Source of the DNA: Balanoglossus misakiensis
Taxonomy: Eukaryota; Hemichordata
Assembly (NCBI GenBank): GCA_040954595.2
Contig: CM082583.2
Coordinates: 6,138,001 to 6,202,000 of the forward strand
Direction: 5' to 3'
Length of the DNA: 64,000 bases
Shown: positions 12,001 through 62,600 of the stretch, one piece after another
How the letters are laid out: the number at the start of each line of letters is the position of its first letter
Position numbering within the stretch: position 1 is the first letter of the stretch
The notes under the pieces: model-generated
What the model was told of the DNA's origin: nothing
Databases searched by the model: none
What the model saw: the letters and a program-made list of their open reading frames with translations, nothing else
Position numbers and translations under genes: made by a program

Positions 12001-15000
12001 TAAGTTACTGACATCGGCTTATTTGGCGCACAGCCATGCACCGACTGTTTCATTCCGTGTTTACTTTTCACTGTACATGTAGTCTTACGGACCGATGCTC
12101 AATGTCCCCCGTCTGCCGTGCATGTCTCCGTTGCCCATCTCATAGACGCCAGCCACCTCGCTCTTAAATCACACTTCACCGTCACCGTGAGCTCTTGACA
12201 ACAGCAGCTTCCAATCTACGCCGTCCCCGTAAACGATGATGGAAGATATCGTTTATGGACCTTTTTGGTAACAAGCTTCTTCCCTCTTGTATTTCAGCAG
12301 TTGATGGCTGCCTGAAGGGTCGCTCCAATTAAGGCCGCTCTCTCCACTCTCCCCAATAATTTGAACTTGAAGGCCCTGCTTTCTGTTCTGTTCTGTCTCC
12401 ATTTTATGCGGGTGAATATATCTCGTGGAAAAGTTCAAACGCATCACACCCGCAAGCATGAACTCGACATCATTAAGCCCACTTCGTTTCGCATCATCGA
12501 CACACTTTATTACGCACGTAAAATTAAGATACTCTCGCAGAAACTACATCATACTTAACATTTTTTTAAAACCTCGCATATATAACAGTTTTCAGCTGCC
12601 GTGAGCATTTTATGGGCGTGATAGTAGTTAGATTATTTGGAAGCGGAGGACGATCACCTATGTCACTATGTTCAAAACTCTCCAAACTGGTTTCAAAATC
12701 GCCAAGTTTAAGTGTATCGCAAGGAGGGGCTTTTCGCCTGCGAAGCAGCGCAACTTCAAAATTTTCATTTTTGGGCACGCGACGTTACGTTAATGAGCAA
12801 TGAAAACACGGCGAGGAAGCAGATGCGCGCAGATGGTCGCTATGACAACATGCCACAAAACACTTCACTCCCAATATGCACTGGTGCCAAGACCGGGTAA
12901 ACCGCAAGTCACGCTGTCTTTTACCATATGCCTTCGTAATTACTTTCGGAATCGTGATTATACTGACTGGCACTTGCGGGTTATACCACGCATGCACGGC
13001 GGCAGAATCGTGTCTTGTGTTGTGCTGTGTCGTCTGGAGCCAGCTGGGTTGCCACTGCGTTCCTTGAAACCGTCCAAATGTGAACGCGCTGAAGGAGATG
13101 CCAAAGGAGGACACGTATTGGGGCATCTCGAAACTGTTCCAAATACCGTCACGGAACCGGCGTTCCCTTTGATGACTTTTAGTGCACGCAGATATCTATA
13201 AATGTTACTGTTCGAGATGGTATATCCGTTACCTTAATGTGAATTAGGTTAGCTCCGTTCTTTCTGTTGGTTATGCAGGAAAGTTTAATTGAGAAAGTTC
13301 ATCTCACAACTCGCCCCGCTTAACCGAAGGTCGTTTTAACAAATGTGTGCATACTGTTAACATAATTGTCTCTCAGAATTTAAAAGACTTTTTGGGATTG
13401 TTTTACATTCGCCGATCAAGTTGTTTATTCGCCGAAATTGTCGTTGCCAATAAATGGGGGTTCCTTGTTAAAGCCTTCAAGTTCAAATATACAAATTTCT
13501 GGCCTTGACTCTGTCCTCAGCCTTCCTTCGGAATTGCACAATTCTTAAGTTCGTCCGATAAGTACAGAAAGAAATAGCTCCATATACACATTGCGTCATT
13601 GCCGGGATCACCGACGTCTGGAACATCTGCACAGGGTAAAGTAGTTCTAAGCAAGCGTGTCCGGAAAGTCTTTCAACTGGATATTACAAAAACAGACATC
13701 GGGTTAATTGGAGACTATTTTCATCTCAGTGACAATGGTCACTTACTAGTAGACAATTCACATCATTGCTCTGCCGCTTAAAAAGTGGAGTTTAATCTTA
13801 TTTGATATTTAAACACTTGCGGCTTTTGGGGTTGAAATTCGATAGCAGTATCATTGGAGATCAAATCGCAGGATTCCGTTGACCAAGATGTTCTATTTTA
13901 GGGGCTCCTTTTTAAACAGAAACATCTAAATTTCCATCAAGAGTAAGCGGGGAGAAGGAGCCATAACCGGCCCAGCTTATACTTGGATGCCAAACGTCAT
14001 ACCGTCGCATTAAGCTAAGATTACCGCCAAGTAATCAAATCATGGAGTTGACTAAGCATCTTACGTCTTTAATGTGGCTGAGAAATTCCGTCTCGGCATG
14101 ATAATCACGTTTGAGCGGTTAAGAAGTCGAGACATTTGCTTCACATCTTCAACTTTTGTTCCTTGCGTGACTCTGCTTCCGGAATACTCTGCAACGTTTT
14201 AATTGGCTGCCAATCTGATATATTACTCATATTCTCTTCAAGACGTGTTTCTCCACGTCTACATCATCGTATTCATTGAGCCAGCACTGCCTTGTCAAAA
14301 CTTTCAAAGCGCCATAGTGTTTTGTAATGTTGGCATTTCAGCTGCAAACTTTTTTTATGCCATAGCTAATGTATTGTGGTCTCCCAAGAGCCAGAAAATC
14401 CGGGCTTTTTTTTCTTTCAACACATAATGTTGACTTCAGTTCAGATTTTCATCGTTTTCTTTCGAATTTTGCTCGTCACACTGTGATATCCAACCACTTC
14501 TGCCATCAAAAGTGGACACGGATAACCGGAAAAGGCGAGTGTACTCTTGAAAATCTGTAATGAAGATGAAAAGACGAAGATAATTGAACAGCTGATGGTT
14601 CCATAAGATTAGAACCACCCATGAAAGCACAATCTTCAAACACATACTGAAATTTATATCAATCATGCTTTTTTCCTGCTAAGCCGGATCAGCTCTTGCA
14701 AGTGTGAAGCTTACCGTATTGCGCCACACAATCTATGCATTGTTATTAAACTTATTAAACCAATAATATAAAGAAAGCATTGCGAGTGTTTCAACAACTG
14801 GGAATTTGCCATCTGAGAACTCGGATTGCTATTCAGGCTAACTAATGCCAATTAAGCTATACTTGCAGTAACATACACCGATATATTGCTGTCTTTTAAT
14901 AACAAAGTCCGAACACACACGCGCATATAAATTCCCCCATACCAAAGGATTCATCATATTACAGCTTGCCTATCCGTTAACATTAAACCAACTTGACAGT

Positions 15001-15518
15001 GACTTGTCGGTTGCCAAATTTGTTCACTGTTCACACATCAAGTCAATTTCGCGGTCATTTTAATTAAACTACAAGTAATTACGCCTTCAAAATACATATC
15101 GACAACTTTTAATTTAATGTCGTGTTAGATTTATATTTTATCTCTTCCAATGCACTTGACGTGTGTGTTGCAGTCCGCTTTAGAACCAATATAATTACAT
15201 ACATGTACATGTAGGGTAATTTGAAATATGTGTATATTTAATATGCGTATGTAAAAGCCACGTGACATTCACGCTGAAACTAGTTTACTGCCCCCAATTC
15301 CACTTAAGTGCTACATTTATGGATAATCACTACTTTCACTCTTTTCAGAACACCTGATGTCACTTTTTAGTCTTTCACAAAGAAATCCACAATCCTTGCT
15401 TCGTGAATATTACCCTGCTGGACTGTGCAATTAATTTTAAAAGTCGCGCTTTACAAACAGTGGAAATGAGATATATTCCAAGCTGACGAACCTTACCCTA
15501 ACATTTTAACCACATTCT

Positions 15519-15533
15519 CCCCCCCCCCCCCCC
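15519..15533. repeat. Poly-C run of 15
   Basis: Fifteen consecutive C on the plus strand in otherwise unremarkable sequence. Confidence 0.95.
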
Positions 15534-17838
15534 ACATTGACTGTCCTTTAAAATCTCCCTAACGGAGGTTTGGTATAATTTTTTTCGTGGTGTATACTAT
15601 ACGGGAGAGCGTTTTATTTCAGACACATCGATCTGTGAGTGTTATTGATTTTTTTCCTCTTGAATGGACAACATATGCCCATCACAGCATCGGTCTCACG
15701 ATGAGCACGTACTTAGCAATGGAGCCCCTCTTTAATCGCAGTTAGACTATGCTTGACCTACATATTGGCAGGTCACGAGTCAATGGATCGAGCAAAATAT
15801 CCTCGGAAGCACGGAGCCTGTTCACTCTCTGTCACAGAATAGTACATCCCTTTGGTAAAATTGTACCTCCAGTCTACGACGCGACGGTCAAATCTATATA
15901 CTTGATTGCGTTCTTGTTTGCTGATCGTAGCAGATGTTCGCAGTATTGCGAGCAATTCCATCACTGTCCCATTACGTTTATTGAGATGCCGTCACACAAT
16001 ATAAATGTATGTATGTCATTTACTACTATCGTTTACGTGTAAATACAGGCTTCTGTTTTTTTTGCCGAAACACTAAACAGTGAAAATAACCAACTTGGTC
16101 TTTCAGCATCTCAATGTCCCTTGCCCTTTTAAGAATCACGATGCTTGTACAAAAACCACTCGTTGAACACTTTAATTTCAAGATTACTACAAATGCATAC
16201 AATTGTCAGAAAAATGTGTATCAAAGCATCACACGCGGTATTTTTGACATAAAAATCAAACGTGAGTACTTGTGCCTGGAAATTAATTAATCCAAGAGGA
16301 ATTGGCAGCCATGTGGGGACAACTGTGACAAGCACATGTACGTATAATCATATCCGCTGTCGAAATTGAAAATGTAGCATGTTCTTCGCGAAATGGAGTG
16401 TATATTAAAGAAAACAAACCTGCTGGTTCAATAGTTGATCTTACTGCGATACTTATCGGGGACAATATTGCCAGACATCATATAGAGTGTTATTCGCACA
16501 GTATCCTTCGATACACAAAGAGAGACTTCGTTTTTTTTACTGCGTGGGCAGTATTAAAATGTTAAATGGGTCATTCAAGGTAGTACTTAGTTGTGGGAAG
16601 GTGTCGCGCTGGAGTCCGTTAGATTATTGGCACCACAGTGCTTCGGTTAAAGCGACAGGGGTCTTGCTGTTGTTGTCGTTTTATGCAAGATTCGATTTAT
16701 TATTTAAGACGGCGGTGCTGTTACAGACACTGGGTTTTCAAAGCAGCATTTCTCATCAACGTGGGAACCCCAACATACCGTACCTTATTTACAGAAAGGA
16801 TCAGAACTTTACTCTGGTGCGGTGTTGCGGTGAGGCGTTGTGGTAAGTTTACTCGAAAACTAACCGGAAATTAATATGCTTTAGCGAGAAAGGTCAGTTT
16901 TGTATTTTACATGTAGTATTAAAATAATTTAAAGAGTTTATGTCGCTAAATGTTCATATCTAATGGAAAAGAATATTTTTGCTTTACCCACCCCGTTCTT
17001 CATTCACGAGATTTTAATGAATTGATAATACCACATTGAACCAAATTCAATTGGCGATTGTCCCCGCTGAGAGTAATTTATCGGAAAACAAAATATTCGT
17101 TTATAAAACATTATGTATGAAGACAATCTCCCTGTACTTACGACAAGGTCTTCCAATGACACCGCAGGTTTCATTTTCAAAGCGTTTTTCATGATAATTG
17201 GTTCTTCCTTGGTTTATTAATTACGAGCATATTTGTCTCGTTCGCACAGATCACTTGAATAAACAACAAGATCGGATCAAAAAATGTGTAACGCCTTGGG
17301 TTGATTCAGGAAATCGAAATGCCAAGCCAAATTACATGTTTGTGTGTTTTTTCTAAATAAAAGGAAAACATCAAATATTGATGTGCTAATTTGCATAACT
17401 AAGATAAAATAACTCTGGGCTAATAAATAGATACCCTCTCCCTCTCCTGCTTTAAAATGTCTCAACCTCTAAATCATGGTACTATTATCTACTATGTGAC
17501 GTAGTACAAATGTAAATTTGCTTCTGTTACATGTTTATCGTGGGTGTATTCGACAAGAGTTAGCTTACTGAACGACAGAAGATAAAATGTGTGACAGTGT
17601 AAATACATGTACCGAACACTTGAAAAAACGGCCTCGCCCTCGCGATGAAAATTGCTCCGAGTCGGCAAAACAGTAAACGGCAATTTGGTGTATACAGTAC
17701 GTCTGTACACGTTTAAGCGAGGTATAAATGGAGTCTGAATAGATGGGTCAATTTGTTGCTGCTTGAATTATGCATTGCCAAGGGTGATAACCTACGTACG
17801 CGGTGAGTTCCCGAGACAAATTGTGGCTTACATTTTAC

Positions 17839-17856
17839 GAGAGAGAGAGAGAGAGA
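17839..17856. repeat. (GA)9 dinucleotide repeat
   Basis: Nine GA units in non-coding sequence. Confidence 0.95.
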
Positions 17857-20800
17857 AAACATTACGCATTTTCGAATCCGTTCTCGCGCGCCAGGAACAA
17901 CGCATTAGTTTCACGTTGCAGGATGACCGAGTTATTCGACGTAGGGTTTCGTTTTCAAAACGTATTAGCTGGCGGAACACACCTGTACCGCTAGCCCTTA
18001 AGTGGCACTTAGTCGGCGTATGCGCGTGTCACAAACTCTTGCATGGGGTCAACCGAAAGGTCAACGACAAAATACCTCCTATCAGAAAGGCAGGCGTTAA
18101 TTTTAATACGATCTTATCAATCAGCGAGAGTCGGTTGTAGTGACAGGTCTTCGATTACTGATAATTCCATTTAAGAAGGCGAACGCGTTACAGAGTCCAT
18201 TTCTCCGTGTGCAGCTGGAATCCTACAAGAAAACTAATCACAGAAATGTAAAACGCAGATGTAATTGTACACAGGGCGATCGTGTGGCGCTTGTGTGTTG
18301 TGTGCTGATCAAATTAGCCTATATCATTCTGGTCTTGAAAATATACACATGCGGTTGAAACGATAGCAGCGACGCGATTATTTTACCCTGGCGTACTATA
18401 AAAACCGACGATCCAATATCGATGATAAAAGTGTTGTTTAATCCGGGGAGGGTAGGCGTATGCGATCACCTGTGCATATTTACCCACAGTGGTCGTGGAA
18501 AGTTGAGGTCTAGCTAGCCAATCACAGATTTTCTCGTGGTAGTCACGCGAAATATGTGCAACATGTAACATGGTTATTAAAATGCTTAGAGGCGGCCTTG
18601 TTTAAAAGTGGTTGTATTCCTTTAAATAAGTTTTATTTAGGTGTAATTCTCCTGTTTGCAAAATCTTCGAGATGAACATTGAATATTGATTAACAAATAC
18701 AAATTGGGTTAATTATCTTTATTGAAAACGTCAATTCGATTAAATTCCGTCTAAATACTTTGCGCATACAAAACATGAAAACTTTTGAAGTTTCAAATGT
18801 CCAAACGTATAAATTCAATGTTCGGAGTGTGCCAGGTTTTTTTCTGGGTCTATAATAATCGTCGCAATCTGCGTTTGAGACAAAAAAACCTACATAGTGT
18901 AGGATTTGCGGTGATAAGATCCTCTCTCGCAAACGAATCGTGAAATTCGCCGAATCACTTTGAAAGGCGCCGAGACGATGGAGAGTGTGTGTGTGTAAAT
19001 TCGGTTGGTCATTATCAATTTGATCAATTGCCTCTACCGCTCTTATCTCCCCGCTGCAAAGTGCTGCAACGCTTTAGGAATTGTCTCACCCACCCATTTC
19101 ATCGTCTTAGTCCGCCTCAGTGGCGAAATCATAGCCGAGAAACTCGCAGTGCGCACAAAGCGAGTGTGCGAAATCCAATAAGGACAGCATGAACTTATTA
19201 CAGTCAATCTCGTCGATGATTGAACTAAAAGCGGTGACGAAAGGTTCACCCACACACGTCACCACAGAAGCGACACGGCAAGTTCGAACGAATCGACGAC
19301 AGAGCGGACACGCGAGCTGATTCTTGAATTGAACACTTCCCTTATTTAATTATAAATATGCCTCTCATATTATATATCAGACGAACAAACAACAAAATAT
19401 AGTTAACTGTCGATAATATCGAGAAGCAATTTGACCCCTTAGGTGCATGACCGATTGCAAGTGCCAGTTTTGCTTTCGCTGAAGGAATCGTTCAACACAT
19501 TAATTTAAGTATACGAGTGTGTAATGTAAGGAAATCTTGCCAACAGAGCTGAATCATGGCATATATTCAGGCTATTTTGCGTTCTTTTCTGGGTTTATTC
19601 GGTTTATTCACAGTTTGAGAATCTAGACAAAAATGAAACATAACTGTAAGTGCGCCATCAATGAACAGTTTTTCAATTACTATAGTATGTATGAAATTGT
19701 ACTGAATAGTTTCACCACAAGTGCATCTATATCTTCTTAACACCGATATATAATCTAGGACAGGGTGGAAAATCACGTGACATAAACTCTTAAATGCGTG
19801 CGAAGATAAATATCGGCCTACCTACATTTGTAATCTACTGTAGTCTCAAACAAACAAATTCCCAACTTAGAAGTTTGAAAAGCTTTACGCTAGAAAGACG
19901 CAGCTGGAATTTCGGATCTGTGATAGGGGTTAAGCCGTCGGCGCTGCTAGGCATACATTATTGACTTGTGCTGCGGCTAATTTTGATAGACGGCGTTTGT
20001 AGGTGGCCCTCGCATTTACCTTTTGTGGTCGTGTGTCATATGCGCATGTGCGTTACTGCTGGACACAGGGCTGCAAGTGCTGCCATTCTTTTACGCCCCT
20101 ACGGCAAGTTGCAGAAAGTTTGTGGCCGCCATGATGACACCAACGCTGCACTTTCTGTCGGAGTCGACGACATCTTGTATCCTCGCGATATTAAACTTGA
20201 CCTGCAGTTTCATTCCCAAAAAGCTTCCGTTAGAGCTCCATCTAGGCTGACCGCATCATCAAAGACCCCTTTACGAATCATTTCGCATACAGCGCATAAG
20301 CAAACCAGGCCTCGGGTCACGAAAGTAGTTTAAAGCACAAGTCATCATCTTGGTGACTTTTCCGCGAGGAGATTGCGTTGGTTCATGGCATTTATGCAGG
20401 GGGCAAAAACAATGCCCAACCTTTCAATCACCGGTGTTTGAGTGCGCCTACGCGTCTATTTTGTATTCGCCGGGCGACCGAGGGCTATTCAAGCGTGAAG
20501 TTTTCGCCCATTATCATTGCGGTCCCATGATTTCCATCATTTAGATTGCGTTATATTCCAAGCGTACTTTACCTTGGGGGGTCATGTTCAGATCACCAGT
20601 GGGTCTCTAGTGTGCGCACCAATAGAGTCATGTGCGCCAATAACAGAGTCCGGAAATGAATCACCCGTCATACCCGAGAAAAAAGATAATCGACGTCGTG
20701 TTCATATTTTTGTCGAAGCTCTTGTTCCTTCGAGGCCGAGAGTCTATTTCGGAGACATGAGAGTGTACCCCAACCCCCGCCACCCCTGCGAAACATCGCT

Positions 20801-23729
20801 GAGGTCGACAGATGATGTAATCCATCAAGAGCGACCCCGACACAAATGTATTCATCGTATAGAAACATTAGAAACCTAACAGTCCAAGACGCTCAAGGCG
20901 TTCACCGACCCATGCCGCACAGGCACCCACGGCAAGATCAAAATAAACGGCGAAAAAAAAATTGCCTTCCAAAATTAATCCCATGCAAAACGGCCCCAAG
21001 GTAATAATGAAAGGTCGAAGTATACTCTGCTTGAAACTGTAATTGGATTCAACAAAACCGTGATGGGAAATTGCTGTCAATGATTATTGGCTGTTTGTGT
21101 AAGTGGTCATCTTTAATCAGCATATCTCTTCCTGATTGCGATAAGCCATGATGGCCGACGTTTAAACGTGGCGGAACAAATCATTCGCGTTCCTATGCGG
21201 CGCCATTTTGATTTTAGCCGCTCTGTTTCTCTGGAAACTACTTTTTGCCCGCCTGCAAGTGCCTCGTTTTGCATAGATTTGCGTAATTATATAACTTATG
21301 AACTGCTTTAATTATTTTCGAAAATTGTTAAACCACGTTATGCAAACATGTACTATATGCACATGTGACGAGTCGAGACAATTAATTTCCAGAGGAGTTT
21401 TTATTTTTATTTTATTTATATGCACGTTTCGTCCTTTTCACTGATTTGTTCACAGAACAGCCGAGCCCAACACGAAGCGACGTTCCAATTCCATTTACCA
21501 ACCCAAATCATTTACGCGAAGCACGCCGTCGGGGGTTTTATGTAATACCAAATTGCTCGGTGCTCCGTGAAAGTGTTCTCTCTGAGAGAAACGTCGAGGG
21601 GGGTTCCCCGACAGCGTCCGCATTAGTGTTCGGGTCACGTTCCGAACTAGCTGCAGGTCGACGCAATGCAATTATCCACAGCGAGAAGATTGCGCGGATA
21701 CCCGCTGTACAACTTAGTGCACTGCGGTGTGTATTATATATTTTTGGAAAATGTGTTTTTCTTTTATTTAATCAACAGCAACATGACCACATTAATATCG
21801 ATATCTTGAAGGGAAAGAGAGCGAGTTTCTGTTTTCTGGGAACAAACACTGCGTAACATCAAACAGCTCTTAGGGGAGAACCATTTGATTTATGAGGGGA
21901 GGGAGGATTTGAGTATGTCAGCAAATTCTTTTTTTCTGCCACTGTTACAGCATTTTTTATTCTATTACCAGTCCACCTTTTTCCCTCAAGGTATTGCACT
22001 GAGAAGAGTTTTTTCCTCCGCACCATCTGCCCGTGTCAACATTTTTTCTCCAACAATCCTACATCTACCCTCCCCTCCGCCAGAAATCAAATGGTTCTCC
22101 TTTAAGAAGAGACGGCTGGTAATCTAAACACCGCTAATATCCCCGAGACATATCGGGTCGTAATTTTGCGCATTTCTTGAAAACTTTCCGGTGATAATCT
22201 GGCGACGGATTCCCCGAGCTTGTACACTAATTTCACCTCGTTAAAAGTCTCTCAGTCCGATGTTGTTGTTTTTTACCTGAACGGATTCTACTCTGATGCA
22301 ACGTGCAGAGCCACTGACATTTTATGTTGAACGGGTGTCTACGGGGAACTGCAGCTTGCACCGGCTGCCGCGCCGTTGTGAGGGCGAAACGATTCCTCCC
22401 AGATCCATTTCAAACTTCGTCGTTGGGCTGCTAAATTCTCCCGACAGACATGCGAAACTGACACACTCCCGATCGATCAGTCCCGATATTGCAGGTCGCC
22501 AGTGATAATGACATTAACACGCGAGATCGACCTTGCATTATCCCGATTACAACGGCAGGTCTCGGGGGTCTGTTTTGTCCTGAGCTCTGTCTCACCGTTC
22601 AGCTGGTTTTTGTGCGGCGGAATATGATGTCATACTTCATTAACACCAACCCGTGTAATCAAATTATCACCTACACCTTTCATTGTGGACCGACGTCAAT
22701 ATTATTTCCTGCTCGATGCTGTCTTCTGTCCCTACTTTAGTCGACATCGGTCAATGCTCGAACACTCTTGTAAATACTCTTTTACACGCTTTATTGATTG
22801 CCACGGGTATATATTGGCCTAGTTAAGTGGCCCGGTTTGACATTACTTGCCAAAAAAACGAGGGCGGATGAGATAGCGGCTAATGCCGCGGCCCTATAAA
22901 ATAATGGCCATTATCCGCTTACAGCTGTTCATCAGATATGTAACGATTCGCTGCAAACGGACCGAAATGCTAAGTGGGGGTCTCGCTGCCTTTAGATGCA
23001 CCTCCGGGCCTCGAGGATACCGCCAGCTTTTTTGTCAAGACCTGAATTATCAGTGCAAATGAAGTTACTCTGTGCGCGCTGATATATCAGTCGTTCCCGC
23101 GGTTTCTCCAGTTGCAGCCAAATTTCAAAGGGAGATATGGCAAATGAAAATGACAGAGGGTGAGTGGCCGAATTACTTGACTGATCATTATCGCAATATA
23201 CTTATACAAGTTTTGAGAAATCACGCGAGTATTCATCATCAAGGTCCTTGCGGCTGTAGGCCCTATGCCGTACGTATTACACTACGCGTCATCCATCAAC
23301 TCCATGGAAACATCTCGAACTGGTGATGGCGCTATCATCGTTCCTGCTGCAATTTTAACACGAAAACTCTGGTAAAATAACACCATTTGCATAAGAAAAG
23401 CTTTGCCCGAACCAATGTGAATACGCGTAACAGCATTCCAACAGGTGTGAAGGATACTTATTTATTTCATTACAATAAAAACTTTAGTCACTTCTGGTCG
23501 AAGATCTGCCATCTGAGTAAGCTATTTACAGTAATGTTTACAAAATCAGAGATATCTTTGGTCATTGAATAAGGCAACATCACATGTACATGTATAGAAA
23601 CATCTCTGTTGGTATGTATTCATGTACATTTACCCGATTAATTATAATACTCTCAAGCTTTTATGTATGTAGTGGACACGAAAATCAAACGCCCTGCTCT
23701 GGGTAGGTCAATGCGCGGTAAGGATTTCA

Positions 23730-23735
23730 TTTATT
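23730..23735 (-). terminator. Candidate polyadenylation signal AATAAA
   Basis: TTTATT on the plus strand reads AATAAA on the coding strand, 158 nt after the stop codon of the multidomain gene. It is the first canonical hexamer I find downstream of the stop; another lies at 23461-23466. A transcript end near 23,700 is inferred from this alone. Confidence 0.45.
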
Positions 23736-23893
23736 CTTCATATTTGTCTGGTTGGTGGTCACGTGGTTGATGATGGTTGATGAAGAGACGGGAACACGTG
23801 TAGAGTAGATTTAAAAGCATGTGGTCAAAAAATCACAAATATTTGTGTGAAATATAGAAATATATAGTATGTATGTATGCCATGTGATAATTA

Positions 23894-59634
<35,741 letters not shown>

Positions 59635-62600
59635 TTCCAAGTTGTTTTGGATGGGCAGCAGCGCACGCAGAGGGAGACTATCCGCGAGCAGTGTAGTCGA
59701 CAAAATGAGAAGAAAACTGATGAATGAAGAAGTTACCTCAGGAAGTTTATGGCATAATGGGGAAGGAGAGCGCGAGATAACAGGGCCACTGAGGAAATGT
59801 GTCAGCCATGATAAGTCGTTGGGAAATCGAGCCAAAGGACCAAAATAGGTACAGAGGAAGCCTCCTCGCGCTTGCAGCGGCCCTTCGCGTCACTTTTAAT
59901 CCGTTTCATTTTCAGGGTTTTCTTAGTACGCGGTCCAATATTCTGTGCCAGTGAAACAATTATTTTGCTGTAGACGGGCATACAAGATAACGGTGATAAA
60001 GATCTGCCCTTGTTCTGTATGTTCGAAATTGAACGTTTTTAAAACTCACGGGGAAAAGCTGGCTGAACTTGGCGGGCGTGTAAAGATGGTTATCAAGGGA
60101 AAGGGCTAGAATTTGAAACAGACACATTCAATCCACTGTTCACTACAAACGGGGCTCGATAGCTCCCTTACAGAATGAATAAGTGTGCGGTTTCAACGGA
60201 TAGTGCCAGTATGTTAATACCTCCTTGACTAGTTTTCATCACACACACAACATTGCGTCAAAGCGTACGTGTGTGTGACGTTTAAAGACATCTCGTTCAT
60301 TATACTATACCAATTATCAACGAAATCATCATATTGATCATTTCCAATTGAGCTAATTAACAGTAAGTTAGCTCTATTTTAAATTTATATATTGGTACTA
60401 GGAATTCGAGCGCTTTTTTCTATTCTCAGAAATTAACATGGTGCCCCTTATTTTATTAGTCTCTAAATTTTAGGAAAATGTGTTTAGTTTCTTCGTCCAA
60501 AGTGCGAAAATTGTTTTGTCACCATTACGTGAACCAAACCCGAATGCCCATAATATATGAGCTGTCATGAAAGCTGCGGATACAATACTGTACACAGTGA
60601 AATGTTGTTTATTCCAAATTCGAAGTGTAGGATGCAAATTGAAAAGGATTGTTTAATACTGAGATGTAGATCTATTAATACGGTCGTGTGGTTAAAAACC
60701 GTTGAGCGACTAACTATGGTATTGAAGGGTTTATCTGAGGGTTGGATGCCATGTCTTAGTGTAGGGCGGAAAATGAACCCTTGAAATAAGCCTTCAAGTT
60801 AAGATAAGACTACAATCATCAGGGGGGGGAACACGACTTATTTGTATTCAGCAGAAAAAAATCCGAAGATGCACAGCTGCCTGACACTGTTGTTACGTGT
60901 ATTGTAAAAGGCTGAATTGCGACTCAACGGAAAGAAGTGCGCATCGCTGCGGAGTGTGGGAGATGAAGGACCGCGGCCGGTAAAACCGCTGTTTACTCCG
61001 GGAAATCTCATTGTACCTGTAAGTGGCAGATGTTGGGACTTATTAGGATTATTATTACTGTCTAGATGCAATTTGAGAGGTGTTTGGCGAGAGCCGCGGC
61101 GGATCCGGTGCGAGTTGTGACCGCTAATGCGTCGCTCAATGAGAGAGTATCGATTTGTGTTTGGGGAAATTGCCAGTGAGAAATAGCCGGCTAATGCAGT
61201 TACCGTTACTCGTCAATTAATCCCTTCACACTCTTCAAGCTCGGTGTATTGAGACTGCTGTGTGGAAGTAATCATTTTTGAATATAACTATGTTCTCGTT
61301 ATCCTCGTCCTAGGCACGTTCTTTATCAATGGAGACAAATATTTGCAGCCGCGTTTGCAGTCCGTCTGGCACAAAGCAATTGAGACCGCCTCCTATCTAA
61401 CTGCGGCGTTTCAAAACATTGAAAAATAATTTCGAACGGGCGTGGCGATTAAAGAAAGCGCGAGATTACTCTACCTTTTAATTTGCGAATCGTAAAAGCA
61501 CACCAGATTTTATCCTCCTGCTACAGAACAGTTTTATCTATAATTGGAATTTTCACGTATCATATTGGTACCACTTTAGGTCGACAATTCGAATGTTGTA
61601 TAGTATTCGGATAAGGAGAACGTTGCGTAGATAAAAATGGATGTGAACGCGTTATAATGTATCGAGGTGATTGTTTTACACATGCGTGTTAATCTACGGT
61701 CCCCAACAAATATTTTGCGGTAATTTATGATGTCCTTTCGAGATGTGTGCAGAAGTGAGGTGGGACTCCGGCCATCGGCGACCACTGGCCACATCCAAGT
61801 TGACAGGATTTGAAACTCCCGAGGAAAACAATATCGCACTTTTTTAAGTGCACTTCCATGTTTGACCTATGCGCAGAGGCTCTTTTCGATTGTGGGAGTC
61901 ACTGATCAGATTTTGAAGAAAGGGGGAATCGTAAGTAGCTAATAAAATGCGTCAGTCTTGCGGTTGTGTAGATTGGGAGAGTGTTACAGGAAATGGCGCC
62001 GTTTTATGTGATCGTTGACAAATCTGTGTGCAGCTACACACCTACAAGGTCAAGGACTGCAACTAATTAAATGAACAACTCTCGGGGAACAAAAACATAC
62101 AGCAAAAATAAAGAAATCTGACAGATGAAGCCCAGGAATATGGGAGGTAATTAATTTTCACCCACTTCTGTCCCTGGGCCATCAAAAATCGACGGTACGC
62201 CATCAATATGCAAATTACCTAAAAGTAGTCGTACTTGAAAGCTTCCGGTGAAAGCATTTTCATGCGCAGCGAGTAATTCTGGCGCGACGTGAATAATGTT
62301 CGGTTGCCGTAATGTTGTAGGTGACCTTTCCAGTAGTTCCGAGATTCAAGTACAACAAAACGACAAAACGGATGTGACGTCAGACGACCTGAAATCGGAA
62401 GTCACGCGTGCAGCAAATGCAGTTTGTGGCACATCCTCAATAAATTGCGCACGCAAAATGTGTCTTCCAGGAGTAATTGTGAAAGATCTATATATTTATT
62501 GAGAGAGGTCGCAGCACACATAGCATAAAACGTACGCTTTAATTAGGTCTAAACTCGTCGAAATCATAGCGCACGCAAATCTGTCAACCTCGTTTGGTAT

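Larger units (their letters stand above)
1..23729. other. Region without a recognisable gene
   Basis: Apart from the simple repeats, the MITE-like element and the two RT fragments listed separately, I see no coding exon here. Many short open frames exist on both strands, the longest being 187 codons at 10818-11381 plus and 155 codons at 3876-4343 plus. None shows a domain, a cysteine pattern or splice-bounded structure that I recognise, and their composition is that of non-coding DNA. Exons of unfamiliar genes, regulatory elements or non-coding RNAs could still be present. Confidence 0.6.
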
